Of a stretch of DNA of 64,000 nucleotides, positions 25,045-33,484 are shown piece after piece. The stretch is taken from contig CAKRCW010000003.1 in NCBI GenBank assembly GCA_934309145.1, forward strand, positions 175,632 to 239,631, read 5' to 3'. The DNA comes from an uncultured Lachnospiraceae bacterium. GTDB lineage: Bacteria > Bacillota > Clostridia > Lachnospirales > Lachnospiraceae. Every line of letters begins with the position of its first letter. Positions within the stretch are counted from its first letter, which is position 1. The notes beneath the pieces were generated by a model. That model worked only from the letters and a program-made list of their open reading frames with translations, was not told the origin of the DNA and made no database searches. The position numbers were made by a program, and so were the translations under genes.

Positions 25045-26279
25045 CCATCTAATGTAGCAAAATAATCTTCTGGAGTTTCTGCTCGACGGATTTGCTTTAC
25101 GCTGCCATCCTCACAGAGCAGAAGCTCAGCAGATTTGAGCTTACCATTGTAGTTGTATCCCATAGCAAAGCCGTGTGCTCCTGTATCGTGAATTACAAGG
25201 TAATCACCCATGTCAATCTTAGGGAGCTTACGGTCAATAGCGAATTTATCATTGTTTTCACATAATGAACCTGTCACATCATATGTGTGGTCACATGGTT
25301 CATTTTCCTTACCAAGAACTGTGATGTGGTGGTAAGCACCATACATGGCAGGTCTCATAAGATTTACTGCACATGCATCAACGCCAATGTATTCCTTATA
25401 TATATGCTTCTCATGTATAGCCTTTGTTACGAGGTGGCCATAAGGCGCAAGCATGAAACGTCCAAGCTCTGTGAATATACTTACATTGCCAAGTCCGGCA
25501 GGTTCGAGAACTTCTTTGTAAACCTGATGTACACCTTCACCTATTTTAAGGATATCATTAGGCTCTTTGTCCGGTGTATAAGGTATACCTACACCACCTG
25601 AGAGATTGATGAAGTCAAGCTCAATTCCTGTCTTTTCCTTAAGCTCAACAGCAACCTCAAATAATATCTTGGCAAGTGTTGGATAATATTCATTAGTTAC
25701 GGTGTTGCTTGCAAGGAAGGAATGCATACCAAAATGCTTTGCACCTGCCTCCTTTAACTCTGTATAAGCCTTGAACAACTGCTCCTTGGTCATACCATAC
25801 TTGGCATCTCCAGGGTTGTCCATGATAGTTGTTGAAATTGAAAATGTTCCGCCCGGATTATAACGACAGCATATAGTCTCAGGTACACCGCATGTATCCT
25901 TCAAAAACTGTACATGAGTATAATCATCAAGGTTTATGTTGGCTCCAAGCTTTCTGGCAAGCTCAAACTCCTTGGCAGGAGTATCATTTGATGAGAACAT
26001 GATGTTAGAGCCTGTTACGCCAACCTTCTCAGACATAAGAAGCTCAGTGTAGGATGAACAGTCACAACCGCAGCCCTCTTCCTTGAGAATCTTAAGGATA
26101 GTAGGATTAGGTGTAGCTTTAACAGCAAAATATTCTTTAAAGCCGGGATTCCATGAGAAAGCCTGCTTAAGCTTTCTTGCGTTTTCTCTTATACCCTTTT
26201 CATCATATATATGAAAAGGAGTAGGATATGTTTTAACGATTTCTTCAATCTGCTCTTTTGTAACAAAAGGTTTTTTCAT
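25029..26279 (-). CDS. diaminopimelate decarboxylase family enzyme
   Basis: A 416-residue fold-type III PLP enzyme. The lysine that binds PLP is in YFAVKATPNP (K54), the phosphate loop is LSGGVGIPY (about 224-232), and the active-site Cys is in GSLCENNDKFA (about 340-350), followed by YNGKLKSAELLL, as in LysA. It probably makes lysine from meso-diaminopimelate, though LysA-like paralogues act on other amino acids, so I do not give a symbol. It is monocistronic with a good promoter at 26316-26344 and AAGGAGG 7 nt before the ATG, and overlaps the preceding convergent gene by 16 bp. Confidence 0.9.
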   Translation of the reverse strand: MKKPFVTKEQIEEIVKTYPTPFHIYDEKGIRENARKLKQAFSWNPGFKEYFAVKATPNPTILKILKEEGCGCDCSSYTELLMSEKVGVTGSNIMFSSNDTPAKEFELARKLGANINLDDYTHVQFLKDTCGVPETICCRYNPGGTFSISTTIMDNPGDAKYGMTKEQLFKAYTELKEAGAKHFGMHSFLASNTVTNEYYPTLAKILFEVAVELKEKTGIELDFINLSGGVGIPYTPDKEPNDILKIGEGVHQVYKEVLEPAGLGNVSIFTELGRFMLAPYGHLVTKAIHEKHIYKEYIGVDACAVNLMRPAMYGAYHHITVLGKENEPCDHTYDVTGSLCENNDKFAIDRKLPKIDMGDYLVIHDTGAHGFAMGYNYNGKLKSAELLLCEDGSVKQIRRAETPEDYFATLDGYWDV

Positions 26280-26315
26280 GTTGTTGCCTCCTTAGTGTAT
26301 TTTAAATCCTACTTT

Positions 26316-26344
26316 AATCTATTGTTAAAATACCCATTTGTCAA
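26316..26344 (-). promoter_or_regulatory. sigma-A promoter of the decarboxylase gene
   Basis: On the minus strand, TTGACA (26344-26339), exactly 17 nt, then TAGATT (26321-26316), about 37 nt upstream of the ATG. It is back to back with a + strand promoter at 26364-26392, with only 19 bp between the two -35 boxes. Confidence 0.7.
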
Positions 26345-26363
26345 TAGATTATCTAAAAAAGGT

Positions 26364-26392
26364 TTGAAAATATACCAGATAAATGATAGAAT
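26364..26392 (+). promoter_or_regulatory. sigma-A promoter of the DUF624 gene
   Basis: TTGAAA (26364-26369), exactly 17 nt, then TAGAAT (26387-26392). The predicted transcript start is near 26399, giving a leader of about 48 nt before the ATG at 26447. Confidence 0.65.
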
Positions 26393-26446
26393 AATGTGTC
26401 TATACACAAAGGGGAGAACAATAAAAATAGATTAGGAGTGATAAAA

Positions 26447-27145
26447 ATGTCAGCAGAGGGCATTAGCTATGATAATATGTTTATAAGGATGCTTAGCAGA
26501 TTAGGAGATGCGATGCTTCTTTCAGTACTCTTTACTATATGTTCAATCCCTATATTTACAATAGGTGCATCGGTTACAGCACTATATTATACTGCTATGA
26601 AGGGTATAAAGCTTGATGGTGGATATGTGTTCAGATATTTCATGAAAAGTTTCAAGGAGAACTTCAAAAAATCAACTATAATGTGGCTGCTTTTTATGCT
26701 TGCATTTATAATATTTGGTGTTGATGCATGGTTTTGGTCCAAACAATTTACACCTGGAGCATTTACGCTTGCCAATGTATTGCTTGTGTTAAGCATAGTG
26801 CTTCTTGCACTTACATTTTTTATGATGACATATGCATTCCCATTACAGGCAAAATTTGAAAATCCTATTAAAGTACAGTTGAGAAATGCATTTTTATTAT
26901 CAATAAAATATTTTCCTACTACACTTCTTATTGCGTTGATTACTGCAGTAATTGTATGGACATTTTATTATCAGCCGGCTATATCTATAGTAGGTTATTT
27001 TATGGTTGGCTTTGGTGCCGTTGGTTATTTGTTCGCGTACTTTATGTTGAAGTGCTTTAAACCATATCTTCCGGAGGAGGAGTATCATGAGGATGAATGG
27101 ACGTTAGATGATGAGACTGACGATACTGACGATACTGCTGAATAA
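26447..27145 (+). CDS. DUF624 (YesL-like) membrane protein
   Basis: A 232-residue protein from the ATG at 26447, which has TTAGGAG 8 nt upstream; the frame is open 51 nt further but that part lies over the promoter region. FIRMLSRLGDAMLLSVLF and SIPIFTIGASVTALYYTAMK are the DUF624 signature, followed by paired membrane helices (about 78-100, 105-130, 150-175, 180-205) and an acidic tail. DUF624/YesL proteins often lie near carbohydrate transport genes but the function is unknown. It has its own promoter and ends at a hairpin at 27155-27195. Confidence 0.85.
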   Translation: MSAEGISYDNMFIRMLSRLGDAMLLSVLFTICSIPIFTIGASVTALYYTAMKGIKLDGGYVFRYFMKSFKENFKKSTIMWLLFMLAFIIFGVDAWFWSKQFTPGAFTLANVLLVLSIVLLALTFFMMTYAFPLQAKFENPIKVQLRNAFLLSIKYFPTTLLIALITAVIVWTFYYQPAISIVGYFMVGFGAVGYLFAYFMLKCFKPYLPEEEYHEDEWTLDDETDDTDDTAE

Positions 27146-27154
27146 AATATAACA

Positions 27155-27195
27155 GGGATATCTGTCATAATTTAATAAATTAAAGCAGATATCCC
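27155..27195. terminator. hairpin between the convergent DUF624 and cyclophilin genes
   Basis: A perfect 10-bp stem GGGATATCTG (27155-27164) / CAGATATCCC (27186-27195) with a 21-nt AT-rich loop lies between two convergent stops. The flanks are AT-rich but no long T-tract follows, so it is a likely bidirectional terminator of moderate strength. Confidence 0.55.
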
Positions 27196-27239
27196 TTGAT
27201 ATTAATATATATTGCTGTCAATTATATGAAGTAAGATTC

Positions 27240-27767
27240 TTAGTATTTCTCTGGCTCTTCGTACTCAACTCCCTGAGTATCAACAGTAACACTCTTGATT
27301 ACCTGATCTTCAAGTGGTCTGTCGCCATATCCTGTAGGAACTGTCGCAATTTTATCAACGATATCAAGTCCCTCGGTAATCTTACCAAAAGCTGCATAAG
27401 AACCATCGAGATGAGGACTTGTCTTATGCATGATGAAGAACTGTGAACCTGCTGAGTTAGGCATCATTGAACGCGCCATTGAAAGTACGCCCGGCTCATG
27501 CTTCAATGTGTTATTAAAACCATTCTGGGAAAACTCGCCCTTAATAGAATATCCAGGACCTCCCATGCCTGTTCCTTCAGGACAACCGCCCTGAATCATA
27601 AAGCCCTCTATAACACGATGGAATATAAGACCATCATAGAATCCTTTATTAATAAGTGAAATAAAATTCTTTACTGTGTTAGGTGCAATATCAGGATATA
27701 ATTCAAATTTCATTACATCTCCGTTTGCCATAGTCATTGTAACTATTGGATTTTTCAAATTTATCAT
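27240..27767 (-). CDS. cyclophilin-type peptidyl-prolyl isomerase
   Basis: A 175-residue cytoplasmic cyclophilin without a signal peptide. It has the core motifs FISLINKGFYDGLIFHRVIE (about 41-60), MIQGGCPEGTGMGGPGY (about 62-78), the catalytic and substrate residues of GVLSMARSMMPNSAGSQFFI (about 98-117) and HLDGSYAAFGKITEG. It accelerates proline cis-trans isomerisation in protein folding. It is transcribed alone from a good minus-strand promoter (27801-27829) overlapped by a palindrome. GAAAGGATG gives the ribosome site. Confidence 0.95.
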   Translation of the reverse strand: MINLKNPIVTMTMANGDVMKFELYPDIAPNTVKNFISLINKGFYDGLIFHRVIEGFMIQGGCPEGTGMGGPGYSIKGEFSQNGFNNTLKHEPGVLSMARSMMPNSAGSQFFIMHKTSPHLDGSYAAFGKITEGLDIVDKIATVPTGYGDRPLEDQVIKSVTVDTQGVEYEEPEKY

Positions 27768-27800
27768 CCTTTCTTGAATTTTTATATAAAAGATGGTACT

Positions 27801-27829
27801 ATAATAGCATTAATGTAAAATTACTTCAA
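27801..27829 (-). promoter_or_regulatory. sigma-A promoter of the cyclophilin gene
   Basis: On the minus strand, TTGAAG (27829-27824), 17 nt, then TATTAT (27806-27801), about 34 nt ahead of the ATG at 27767. Confidence 0.6.
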
Positions 27830-27844
27830 GTGTGTAATTTTACA
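27814..27844. promoter_or_regulatory. perfect 11-bp inverted repeat between cyclophilin and mltG
   Basis: TGTAAAATTAC (27814-27824), 9 nt, GTAATTTTACA (27834-27844). It covers the -35 and spacer of the cyclophilin promoter and lies where the divergent mltG promoter should be (a TTTACA-N15-TAAAAT is possible from 27839). It looks like a shared operator for both genes; the binding protein is unknown. Confidence 0.5.
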
Positions 27845-27880
27845 AAATATTATGTAAACTAAAATTACGAGGTAAACATT

Positions 27881-28978
27881 GTGGTACGAATTATAAAAGG
27901 CATTATTTTAACAGTAGCAGTTTTGTTTTTATGTATACAGGTATATGACTACGGTAAAGGTTTTTATGACGAATATATGGACGAATATAAGGGAACAGAA
28001 AGTACAGTTGGTGAGGATGTTGTAGTCGAGATACCTGCTGGAGCAACGGTAAAGGAGATAGCCGCAATTCTTAAGGATGCAGGACTTATTAAGTATGAGA
28101 GTGCATTTACCAGAAGATTGCAGGATTCAGAGTACAGAGGAAAGCTCCAAAGTGGAACATATACACTTAACACAGGAATGTCAACATTAGAGATGATGGC
28201 TGCAATGTGCCCTGTAGTTGACGAGACAAAGCCTATCGATAAGCTGGTTGTTCCTGAGGGATATACGATAGAGATGATAGCTGCCAAGTGTGAGGAACAG
28301 GGAATATGCAGCTCACAGGACTTCATAAATGCTATCAATTCGGTTACAACAAGTGATTTCCCATATCTTGCAGACGTGCCAACAGGTGCTAAGGTTAAGT
28401 ATAAGCTTCAGGGATATATATTCCCGGCAACTTATGATATATATACAACTACAACACCTGAGTCGCTGGTTCAGTGGATGCTTGAGACATTTGAGAATTA
28501 CTATACACAGGATTTACAACAGAGAGCAGCAGAGCTTGGATACTCATCGTATGATGTTGTTACCAGAGCTTCAATTATAGAGAGAGAGGCTAAGGTGGAC
28601 GATGAACGTCCTATAATAGCAGGTGTTATTAATAATAGACTGGCAGCGGGCATGATGCTGCAGATGTGTCCTACGGTACTTTATCCATTAACAAATGGAT
28701 TGTATAATCAGAGTCAGGTTTATTATACAGATCTCGATTTGGATTCTCCGTATAACACATACAAATACGAAGGATTGCCAGTGGGACCTATATGTAATCC
28801 AGGTATTGCCTGTATAAATGCTGTATTGTACCCTGCAGAACATAATTATCTCTATTATCATGTTGGAGATGAAGAAGCAGGAACACATATATTTACGGAG
28901 ACATATGAGGAACATGTTGATACGCAGATTATTGGTGGACCGAATGGAGTTCCGGAGTCTACTGAAGAACAGCAATAG
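27881..28978 (+). CDS. mltG: endolytic peptidoglycan transglycosylase MltG
   Basis: A 365-residue protein with a GTG start preceded by CGAGGT. A membrane helix (about 5-22) is followed by a LysM-like subdomain (VVEIPAGATVKEIAAILKDA, about 48-67) and the YceG domain with ASIIEREAKVDDERPIIAGV (about 230-249, containing the catalytic Glu of the conserved E-x-x-x pair), LQMCPTVLYPL and YEGLPVGPICNPG (about 300-312), then a family-typical TETYEEH close. MltG cleaves nascent glycan strands at the membrane exterior. It lies upstream of the FHA cluster after a 27-bp gap. Confidence 0.93.
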   Translation: MVRIIKGIILTVAVLFLCIQVYDYGKGFYDEYMDEYKGTESTVGEDVVVEIPAGATVKEIAAILKDAGLIKYESAFTRRLQDSEYRGKLQSGTYTLNTGMSTLEMMAAMCPVVDETKPIDKLVVPEGYTIEMIAAKCEEQGICSSQDFINAINSVTTSDFPYLADVPTGAKVKYKLQGYIFPATYDIYTTTTPESLVQWMLETFENYYTQDLQQRAAELGYSSYDVVTRASIIEREAKVDDERPIIAGVINNRLAAGMMLQMCPTVLYPLTNGLYNQSQVYYTDLDLDSPYNTYKYEGLPVGPICNPGIACINAVLYPAEHNYLYYHVGDEEAGTHIFTETYEEHVDTQIIGGPNGVPESTEEQQ

Positions 28979-29005
28979 AAGATAAATAATATAGGAGGTA
29001 AAGGT

Positions 29006-30574
29006 ATGAGAACATTTAACTTCAAGGCAAGAAACATCGGCAATGAGAGATATCTTACTTATACGATGGGTGAAGATTGCGAACTTGATGAGGATGTCCT
29101 TGATTATTGTGAGGAAAACGCATTAAAAGAATTGGTTGGGATTATATATGAAGAGGATGACGATTATGATTATTTGACATACGACATTACTGACAGAGTG
29201 TCGTTGGAGGAATATATCAAATCAGAAATGACATGTGAGAAGGTTCTTAATATCCTCAGAAATGTAGCTAATGGACTTATATCACTTAAGGAGCAGGCTA
29301 TACATTTGTCATATGTGCTGCTCAACAAGGGATTTATGTTTGTAGATGAGTCAGACTACAGCATTTCGTTTATATGTCTCCCCGTTGAGAGTAAGGCAGC
29401 AGTGGCTTTGGAATTTAAAAGCTTTGTGCGACAGCTCCTTGCCAACATGAGATATGATGTGGATGAGAATTTGAGCTATGTAGGTAAGCTGCTCACATAT
29501 ATCAATAGTGATAACTTCAATTTAAGGGGACTTGTAGGCTTGAGCGAGGCTCTTATGGACGAGGCGGGAATAAACCATGATGAAGCCGGCACAATCGAGA
29601 GTGATGGAGTAGAGGTTGTGAGTGCGGTTGAGCCAGAGGAGGATGCGACAACAGAAGAAAGTAATGTAGCTGATTTCATGACAGCTATTGATGAGCAGGA
29701 TGAGAAGCTCCCTGAGATAGGTGATGATGCTGAAGAAGAGGATGAAGAATCAGAAGACGATGTAAATCCGGTAGATGAGGAATTAGATAGTATCCTTCCA
29801 TCTGATATGACTCCAGAGGCTGTGGACACAGATGATGATACATCTCCAGAGGCTGTGGACACAGATGGTGATAAGTCTCCAGAGCCAAAACAGAAAGAGA
29901 CAGATGTAGATGTCATAAAGGACAGAATAAAGAAACTGGTTGGTGATAAAACCAATACACCACCTGCAAGCCATACGATAACATCATTAGATGAGCTTGA
30001 TCAGATATTAGAAAGCAAGCCGCCTGTTATAAAGAAAAATGTTGTTAAAGTAAACAGAGCTGCTATTATACAGAATGTAGCTGCTGAACATGAGAGTGAA
30101 GAGGCTGCCACAGAAGAATCAGATGAAAAAACACAAATTCCTGTAATAGAAGATATCTATGATGATATGAACATAGAGAAGGACGAGGCAGAGGAGAAGC
30201 CTAAGAGCAGATCTATTTTAAGCAGAACTGTTGGGGATGCTGCTGCTAAGCAGAATACTCTTCTTAATGCACCTAAGGCAGTCCCTTATCTTATTCGTGT
30301 CAATACAGAGGAGAGAATTATGCTTAACAAGCCTACATTTAAGCTTGGAAAGGCAAGTCGTGGAGTTGATTATTCCGTAAGTGGTAATGGAGCAGTTAGC
30401 CGTCAGCATGCAGTTATTTTGCAGAAAGATGGCGTATGTTTCATAAAGGATAACAAGTCGACAAACCATACATATGTTAATGGCAAGATGGTTGAGGATG
30501 GTGTTGAGGAAATTCTAACACATGATTCGATGATCAAATTAGGTGATGAAGAATTTATTTTTAAGATAAGATAA
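29006..30574 (+). CDS. DUF6382-FHA protein 1 of the kinase cluster
   Basis: A 522-residue soluble protein. The N-terminal ~180 residues resemble DUF6382 (YLTYTMGEDCELDEDVLDY near the start; KGFMFVDESDYSISFICLPVE, about 108-128). The central 185-430 region is acidic low-complexity with a repeated TPEAVDTDDD/SPEAVDTDGD. A C-terminal FHA domain (about 437-522) has FKLGKASRGVDY, AVSRQHAVI and DNKSTNHTYVNG. The last motif reads STNHT rather than the usual STNGT, a feature shared with the next gene. FHA domains read phosphothreonine. It is the first gene of a run that goes on to PP2C, kinase and surface protein. Confidence 0.85.
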   Translation: MRTFNFKARNIGNERYLTYTMGEDCELDEDVLDYCEENALKELVGIIYEEDDDYDYLTYDITDRVSLEEYIKSEMTCEKVLNILRNVANGLISLKEQAIHLSYVLLNKGFMFVDESDYSISFICLPVESKAAVALEFKSFVRQLLANMRYDVDENLSYVGKLLTYINSDNFNLRGLVGLSEALMDEAGINHDEAGTIESDGVEVVSAVEPEEDATTEESNVADFMTAIDEQDEKLPEIGDDAEEEDEESEDDVNPVDEELDSILPSDMTPEAVDTDDDTSPEAVDTDGDKSPEPKQKETDVDVIKDRIKKLVGDKTNTPPASHTITSLDELDQILESKPPVIKKNVVKVNRAAIIQNVAAEHESEEAATEESDEKTQIPVIEDIYDDMNIEKDEAEEKPKSRSILSRTVGDAAAKQNTLLNAPKAVPYLIRVNTEERIMLNKPTFKLGKASRGVDYSVSGNGAVSRQHAVILQKDGVCFIKDNKSTNHTYVNGKMVEDGVEEILTHDSMIKLGDEEFIFKIR

Positions 30575-30617
30575 AATAAAATGCTAAGGGGTATAGTATA
30601 AAATCAGGGAGGTTTCT

Positions 30618-32672
30618 ATGAAAAACACAGATTTAGTTGTAACTAGACAAAATAACATTGACACAATTAAGTATACCTTAGGGGTAGCAGATGTATTTGA
30701 TGACAGAACTGCTGATAAGCTTTCGCAGTTAAACAATGTCATTCCTATACAGTATAGTGACGAGGATGGAAAGAGAATAATAACAGCATATGCACATGAG
30801 GATGCTACACTTGAGACTTTTATGAAGAAAACTCTTTCTAAGAGAGAGGTACTCTGTATCATGAGTGGTTTGACTTCTGTATTTGAGCTTGGAGCACAGG
30901 GTATACCAGTAAGCTATATTGTTAAAGATGCAGGATACATATATATTAATGCTGAAACACTGGCTGTCAAAGCGGTATTAATTCCTTTAAAGCAGGATGT
31001 TATGCCGCTTGCAGAGATGCCGGTTTTGTTCCGTGATGTTATTTCCAATATGAAGTTTGATGAGACAGATATAGACAATTATGTGGCTCAAATTCTTACG
31101 GTCATCAATTCTGATGATTTTTCAGTTGGCAAATTAAAATCTCTTGTAGATAAAATGCTTGAGGAAATGGGATTGTTCATCAGTAAGGACAACGGTTTGG
31201 TTGGAATGAACGCTGGTGGTGGACAGCCTCAGAATAAGGATATAAAAGTAAATAAGCTTGGAGTTATGAACAATATGCGCCCACAACAGGTACCTATGGG
31301 ACAGCCACAGATGAATCAGATGCCAGGTCAGCCGCCGATGGGACAGCCACAGATGAATCAGATGCCAGGTCAGCCGCCGATGGGACAGCCACAGATGAAT
31401 CAGATGCCAGGTCAGCCGCCGATGGGTCAGCCACAGATGAATCAGATGCCAGGTCAGCCACCGATGGGTCAGCCACAGATGAATCAGATGCCGGGACGCC
31501 CACCGATGGGACAGCCACAGATGAATCAGATGCCGGGACGCCCACCAATGGGTCAGCCACAGATGAATCAGATGCCGGGACGTCCACCAATGGGACAGCC
31601 ACAGATGAATCAGATGCCGGGACGCCCAGCAATGGGTCAGCCACAGATGAATCAGATGCCGGGACGCCCACCGATGGGTCAGCCGCAGATGAATCAGATG
31701 CCGGGACGTCCACCGATGGGCCAGCCACAGATGAATCAGATGCCGGGACAGGCGCCGATGGGTCAGCCGCAGATGAATCAGATGCCGGGACGCCCACCAA
31801 TGGGTCAGCCACAGATGAATCAGATGCCGGGACAGGCACCGATGGGTCAGCCGCAGATGAATCAGATGCCGGGACAGGCACCAGTTGGACAACCACAGCC
31901 GGTAGCACCAGCACCACAGCCGGTAGCGCCAGCACCAATGCCGACAGCACCGAAGGTAGAGATGCCAAAACCAGAGATGCCAAAACCGGAGATGCCAAAA
32001 CCAGAAGCACCAAAGCCAGAGATGCCAAAGGCACCAGTGCCACAGCCGGTAGCACCAACACCACAGCCGGTAGCACCAACACCACAGCCGGTAGCACCAA
32101 CACCACAACCGGTAGCACCAGCACCACAGCCGGTAGCGCCAGCACCAATGCCGACAGCACCGAAGGTAGAGATGCCAAAACCAGAGATGCCAAAACCGGA
32201 GATGCCAAAACCAGAAGCACCAAAGCCAGAGATGCCAAAGGCACCAGTGCCACAGCCGGTAGCACCAACACCACAGCCAGTAGCACCAGCACCAAAGCCT
32301 GTTGATAAAGTAGAAGACGATGGAGTTGTAACAATGGGTAATCTTGTGGGACAGCTTGGAACAAAGCCTGTACCACATTTGGTAAGAAAAAAGACTGGTG
32401 AGACAATAAATATTACTAAGCCTGAGTTTGCTATTGGTAAGTCACATACTAAGACAGATTATGCAATAGAGAATAACACGGCTATAAGCAGAGTACATTG
32501 TATTATCGTTCAAAGGAACGGAGTAAATTATATAAAGGATAATAATTCTACAAATCACACATACATAGATGGAGTAGAGCTTAAGCCAGGACAGGAGGTT
32601 CTGCTTAAGAACAAGATGACAATACAGCTTGGTGACGAGGAATTCACATTCCTGCTTAGAAAGGGAGAATAA
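30618..32672 (+). CDS. DUF6382-FHA protein 2 with 14 MGQPQMNQMPG repeats
   Basis: A 684-residue protein. Residues about 1-185 resemble the DUF6382 region of the gene upstream (VLCIMSGLTSVFELGAQGI, about 76-94). Residues 227-422 are 14 consecutive 14-residue Pro/Gln/Met repeats; residues about 423-565 are Pro-rich PVAP and MPKPE repeats including an exact 210-bp-period duplication. The FHA domain (about 595-684) has FAIGKSHTKTDY, AISRVHCII and DNNSTNHTYIDG. The repeats are likely an extended linker that carries the FHA domain away from DUF6382. AGGGAGGTT gives the ribosome site. The PP2C gene follows 1 nt after the stop. Confidence 0.85.
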   Translation: MKNTDLVVTRQNNIDTIKYTLGVADVFDDRTADKLSQLNNVIPIQYSDEDGKRIITAYAHEDATLETFMKKTLSKREVLCIMSGLTSVFELGAQGIPVSYIVKDAGYIYINAETLAVKAVLIPLKQDVMPLAEMPVLFRDVISNMKFDETDIDNYVAQILTVINSDDFSVGKLKSLVDKMLEEMGLFISKDNGLVGMNAGGGQPQNKDIKVNKLGVMNNMRPQQVPMGQPQMNQMPGQPPMGQPQMNQMPGQPPMGQPQMNQMPGQPPMGQPQMNQMPGQPPMGQPQMNQMPGRPPMGQPQMNQMPGRPPMGQPQMNQMPGRPPMGQPQMNQMPGRPAMGQPQMNQMPGRPPMGQPQMNQMPGRPPMGQPQMNQMPGQAPMGQPQMNQMPGRPPMGQPQMNQMPGQAPMGQPQMNQMPGQAPVGQPQPVAPAPQPVAPAPMPTAPKVEMPKPEMPKPEMPKPEAPKPEMPKAPVPQPVAPTPQPVAPTPQPVAPTPQPVAPAPQPVAPAPMPTAPKVEMPKPEMPKPEMPKPEAPKPEMPKAPVPQPVAPTPQPVAPAPKPVDKVEDDGVVTMGNLVGQLGTKPVPHLVRKKTGETINITKPEFAIGKSHTKTDYAIENNTAISRVHCIIVQRNGVNYIKDNNSTNHTYIDGVELKPGQEVLLKNKMTIQLGDEEFTFLLRKGE
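31296..31883 (+). repeat. 14 tandem 42-bp repeats in the FHA protein gene
   Basis: Each 42-bp unit encodes MGQPQMNQMPG followed by QPP, RPP, RPA or QAP. The first four units end QPP, the middle ones mostly RPP, the last ones QAP, suggesting stepwise expansion. Copy number is likely to vary between strains. Confidence 0.95.
31901..32278 (+). repeat. direct 210-bp-period duplication in the Pro-rich region
   Basis: Bases 31901-32068 are identical to 32111-32278 (168 nt) with a 42-nt run of PVAP-type repeats between them. Identity without any silent change indicates recent duplication or continued homogenisation. Confidence 0.93.
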
Positions 32673-32673
32673 T

Positions 32674-33444
32674 ATGGAATACATAGCAGCATATCATACT
32701 GATGTGGGTATAACCAAAAAAACAAATCAGGACTCCCTTGCAATAAAAGTAGTTGAGACCAGATTGGGTAAAGTCGCATTTGCAATAGTCTGCGACGGAA
32801 TGGGAGGACTTGCAAAGGGTGAATTAGCAAGCAAGGAAGTTATAATGGCATTCTGCGATTGGTTTGATAATATACTTGTCGATGACATAGAGGCAGGTAA
32901 ATTTGAAGAGTCAAACCTGGTCACACAATGGAATGACATAGTCCAGACGCAGAATAAGAGACTTGGGCAGTATGGTGAGGAAAACCATATTCAGTTAGGA
33001 ACTACAGTATCAGCAATTCTTATAATAAATAACAAATACTATACTGTACATATTGGAGACAGTCGTGTATATCAGCTTGCTGCAGAGGTAACACAGCTCA
33101 CCAGTGACCAGACATTTATAGCTAGAGAGATTGCTGCAGGAAGGATGACACCAGAACAGGCAAAAACAGATCCTAGAAGAAGCGTTTTGCTACAGTGCGT
33201 AGGAGCATCTCCTGTAGTTGAGCCTGAGTTCAGAAAGGGCGATGTGCACAGCAATGCAGTTTATATGCTTTGCTCAGATGGATTCAGACATCAGATTACA
33301 CCAGACGAAATGCTTGAAAAGATAGGACCTGATGTGGTTTATAATGAGGAACAGATGAAATATGGCTGCATTTATCTGACAGAGCTTGTGAAGAACAGGA
33401 GAGAGACAGATAATATAACGGTAGTTCTTATAAAAACTATATAA
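32674..33444 (+). CDS. PP2C-family Ser/Thr phosphatase 1
   Basis: A 256-residue protein starting at ATG 32674 with GGGAG 5 nt upstream. The frame is open further up but overlaps the FHA gene. PP2C motifs in order: HTDVGITKKTNQDSLAI (metal Asp), VCDGMGGLAKGELASKE (about 33-49), YTVHIGDSRVYQL (about 120-132), LCSDGFRHQ and the final ETDNITVVLIK with Asp-Asn. All metal-binding Asp positions are kept. These enzymes remove phosphate from Thr sites made by Hanks-type kinases. It directly precedes the kinase gene (40-bp gap), the usual PrpC-PrkC-like pairing. Confidence 0.93.
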   Translation: MEYIAAYHTDVGITKKTNQDSLAIKVVETRLGKVAFAIVCDGMGGLAKGELASKEVIMAFCDWFDNILVDDIEAGKFEESNLVTQWNDIVQTQNKRLGQYGEENHIQLGTTVSAILIINNKYYTVHIGDSRVYQLAAEVTQLTSDQTFIAREIAAGRMTPEQAKTDPRRSVLLQCVGASPVVEPEFRKGDVHSNAVYMLCSDGFRHQITPDEMLEKIGPDVVYNEEQMKYGCIYLTELVKNRRETDNITVVLIKTI

Positions 33445-33484
33445 TTGTCAAAAGCGTTTTTAAAACAGAAAGGGTTATAGCACC

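Noticed and set aside
29476..29955. A 159-codon Ser-rich minus-strand frame
   Set aside because: It is antisense to the acidic low-complexity part of the FHA protein gene, where GAA/GAT codons read as Ser/Phe codons in reverse.
31134..32378. A 414-codon minus-strand open frame rich in Leu/His/Trp across the FHA repeat region
   Set aside because: It is the antisense shadow of the 42-bp repeats and Pro codons; no ribosome site, no family resemblance, and periodicity equals that of the sense gene.
31294..32406. A second minus-strand frame of 370 codons with Ser/Asp-Val-Pro-Ala repeats
   Set aside because: Also produced by the repeat on the other strand; composition reflects the repeat unit only.
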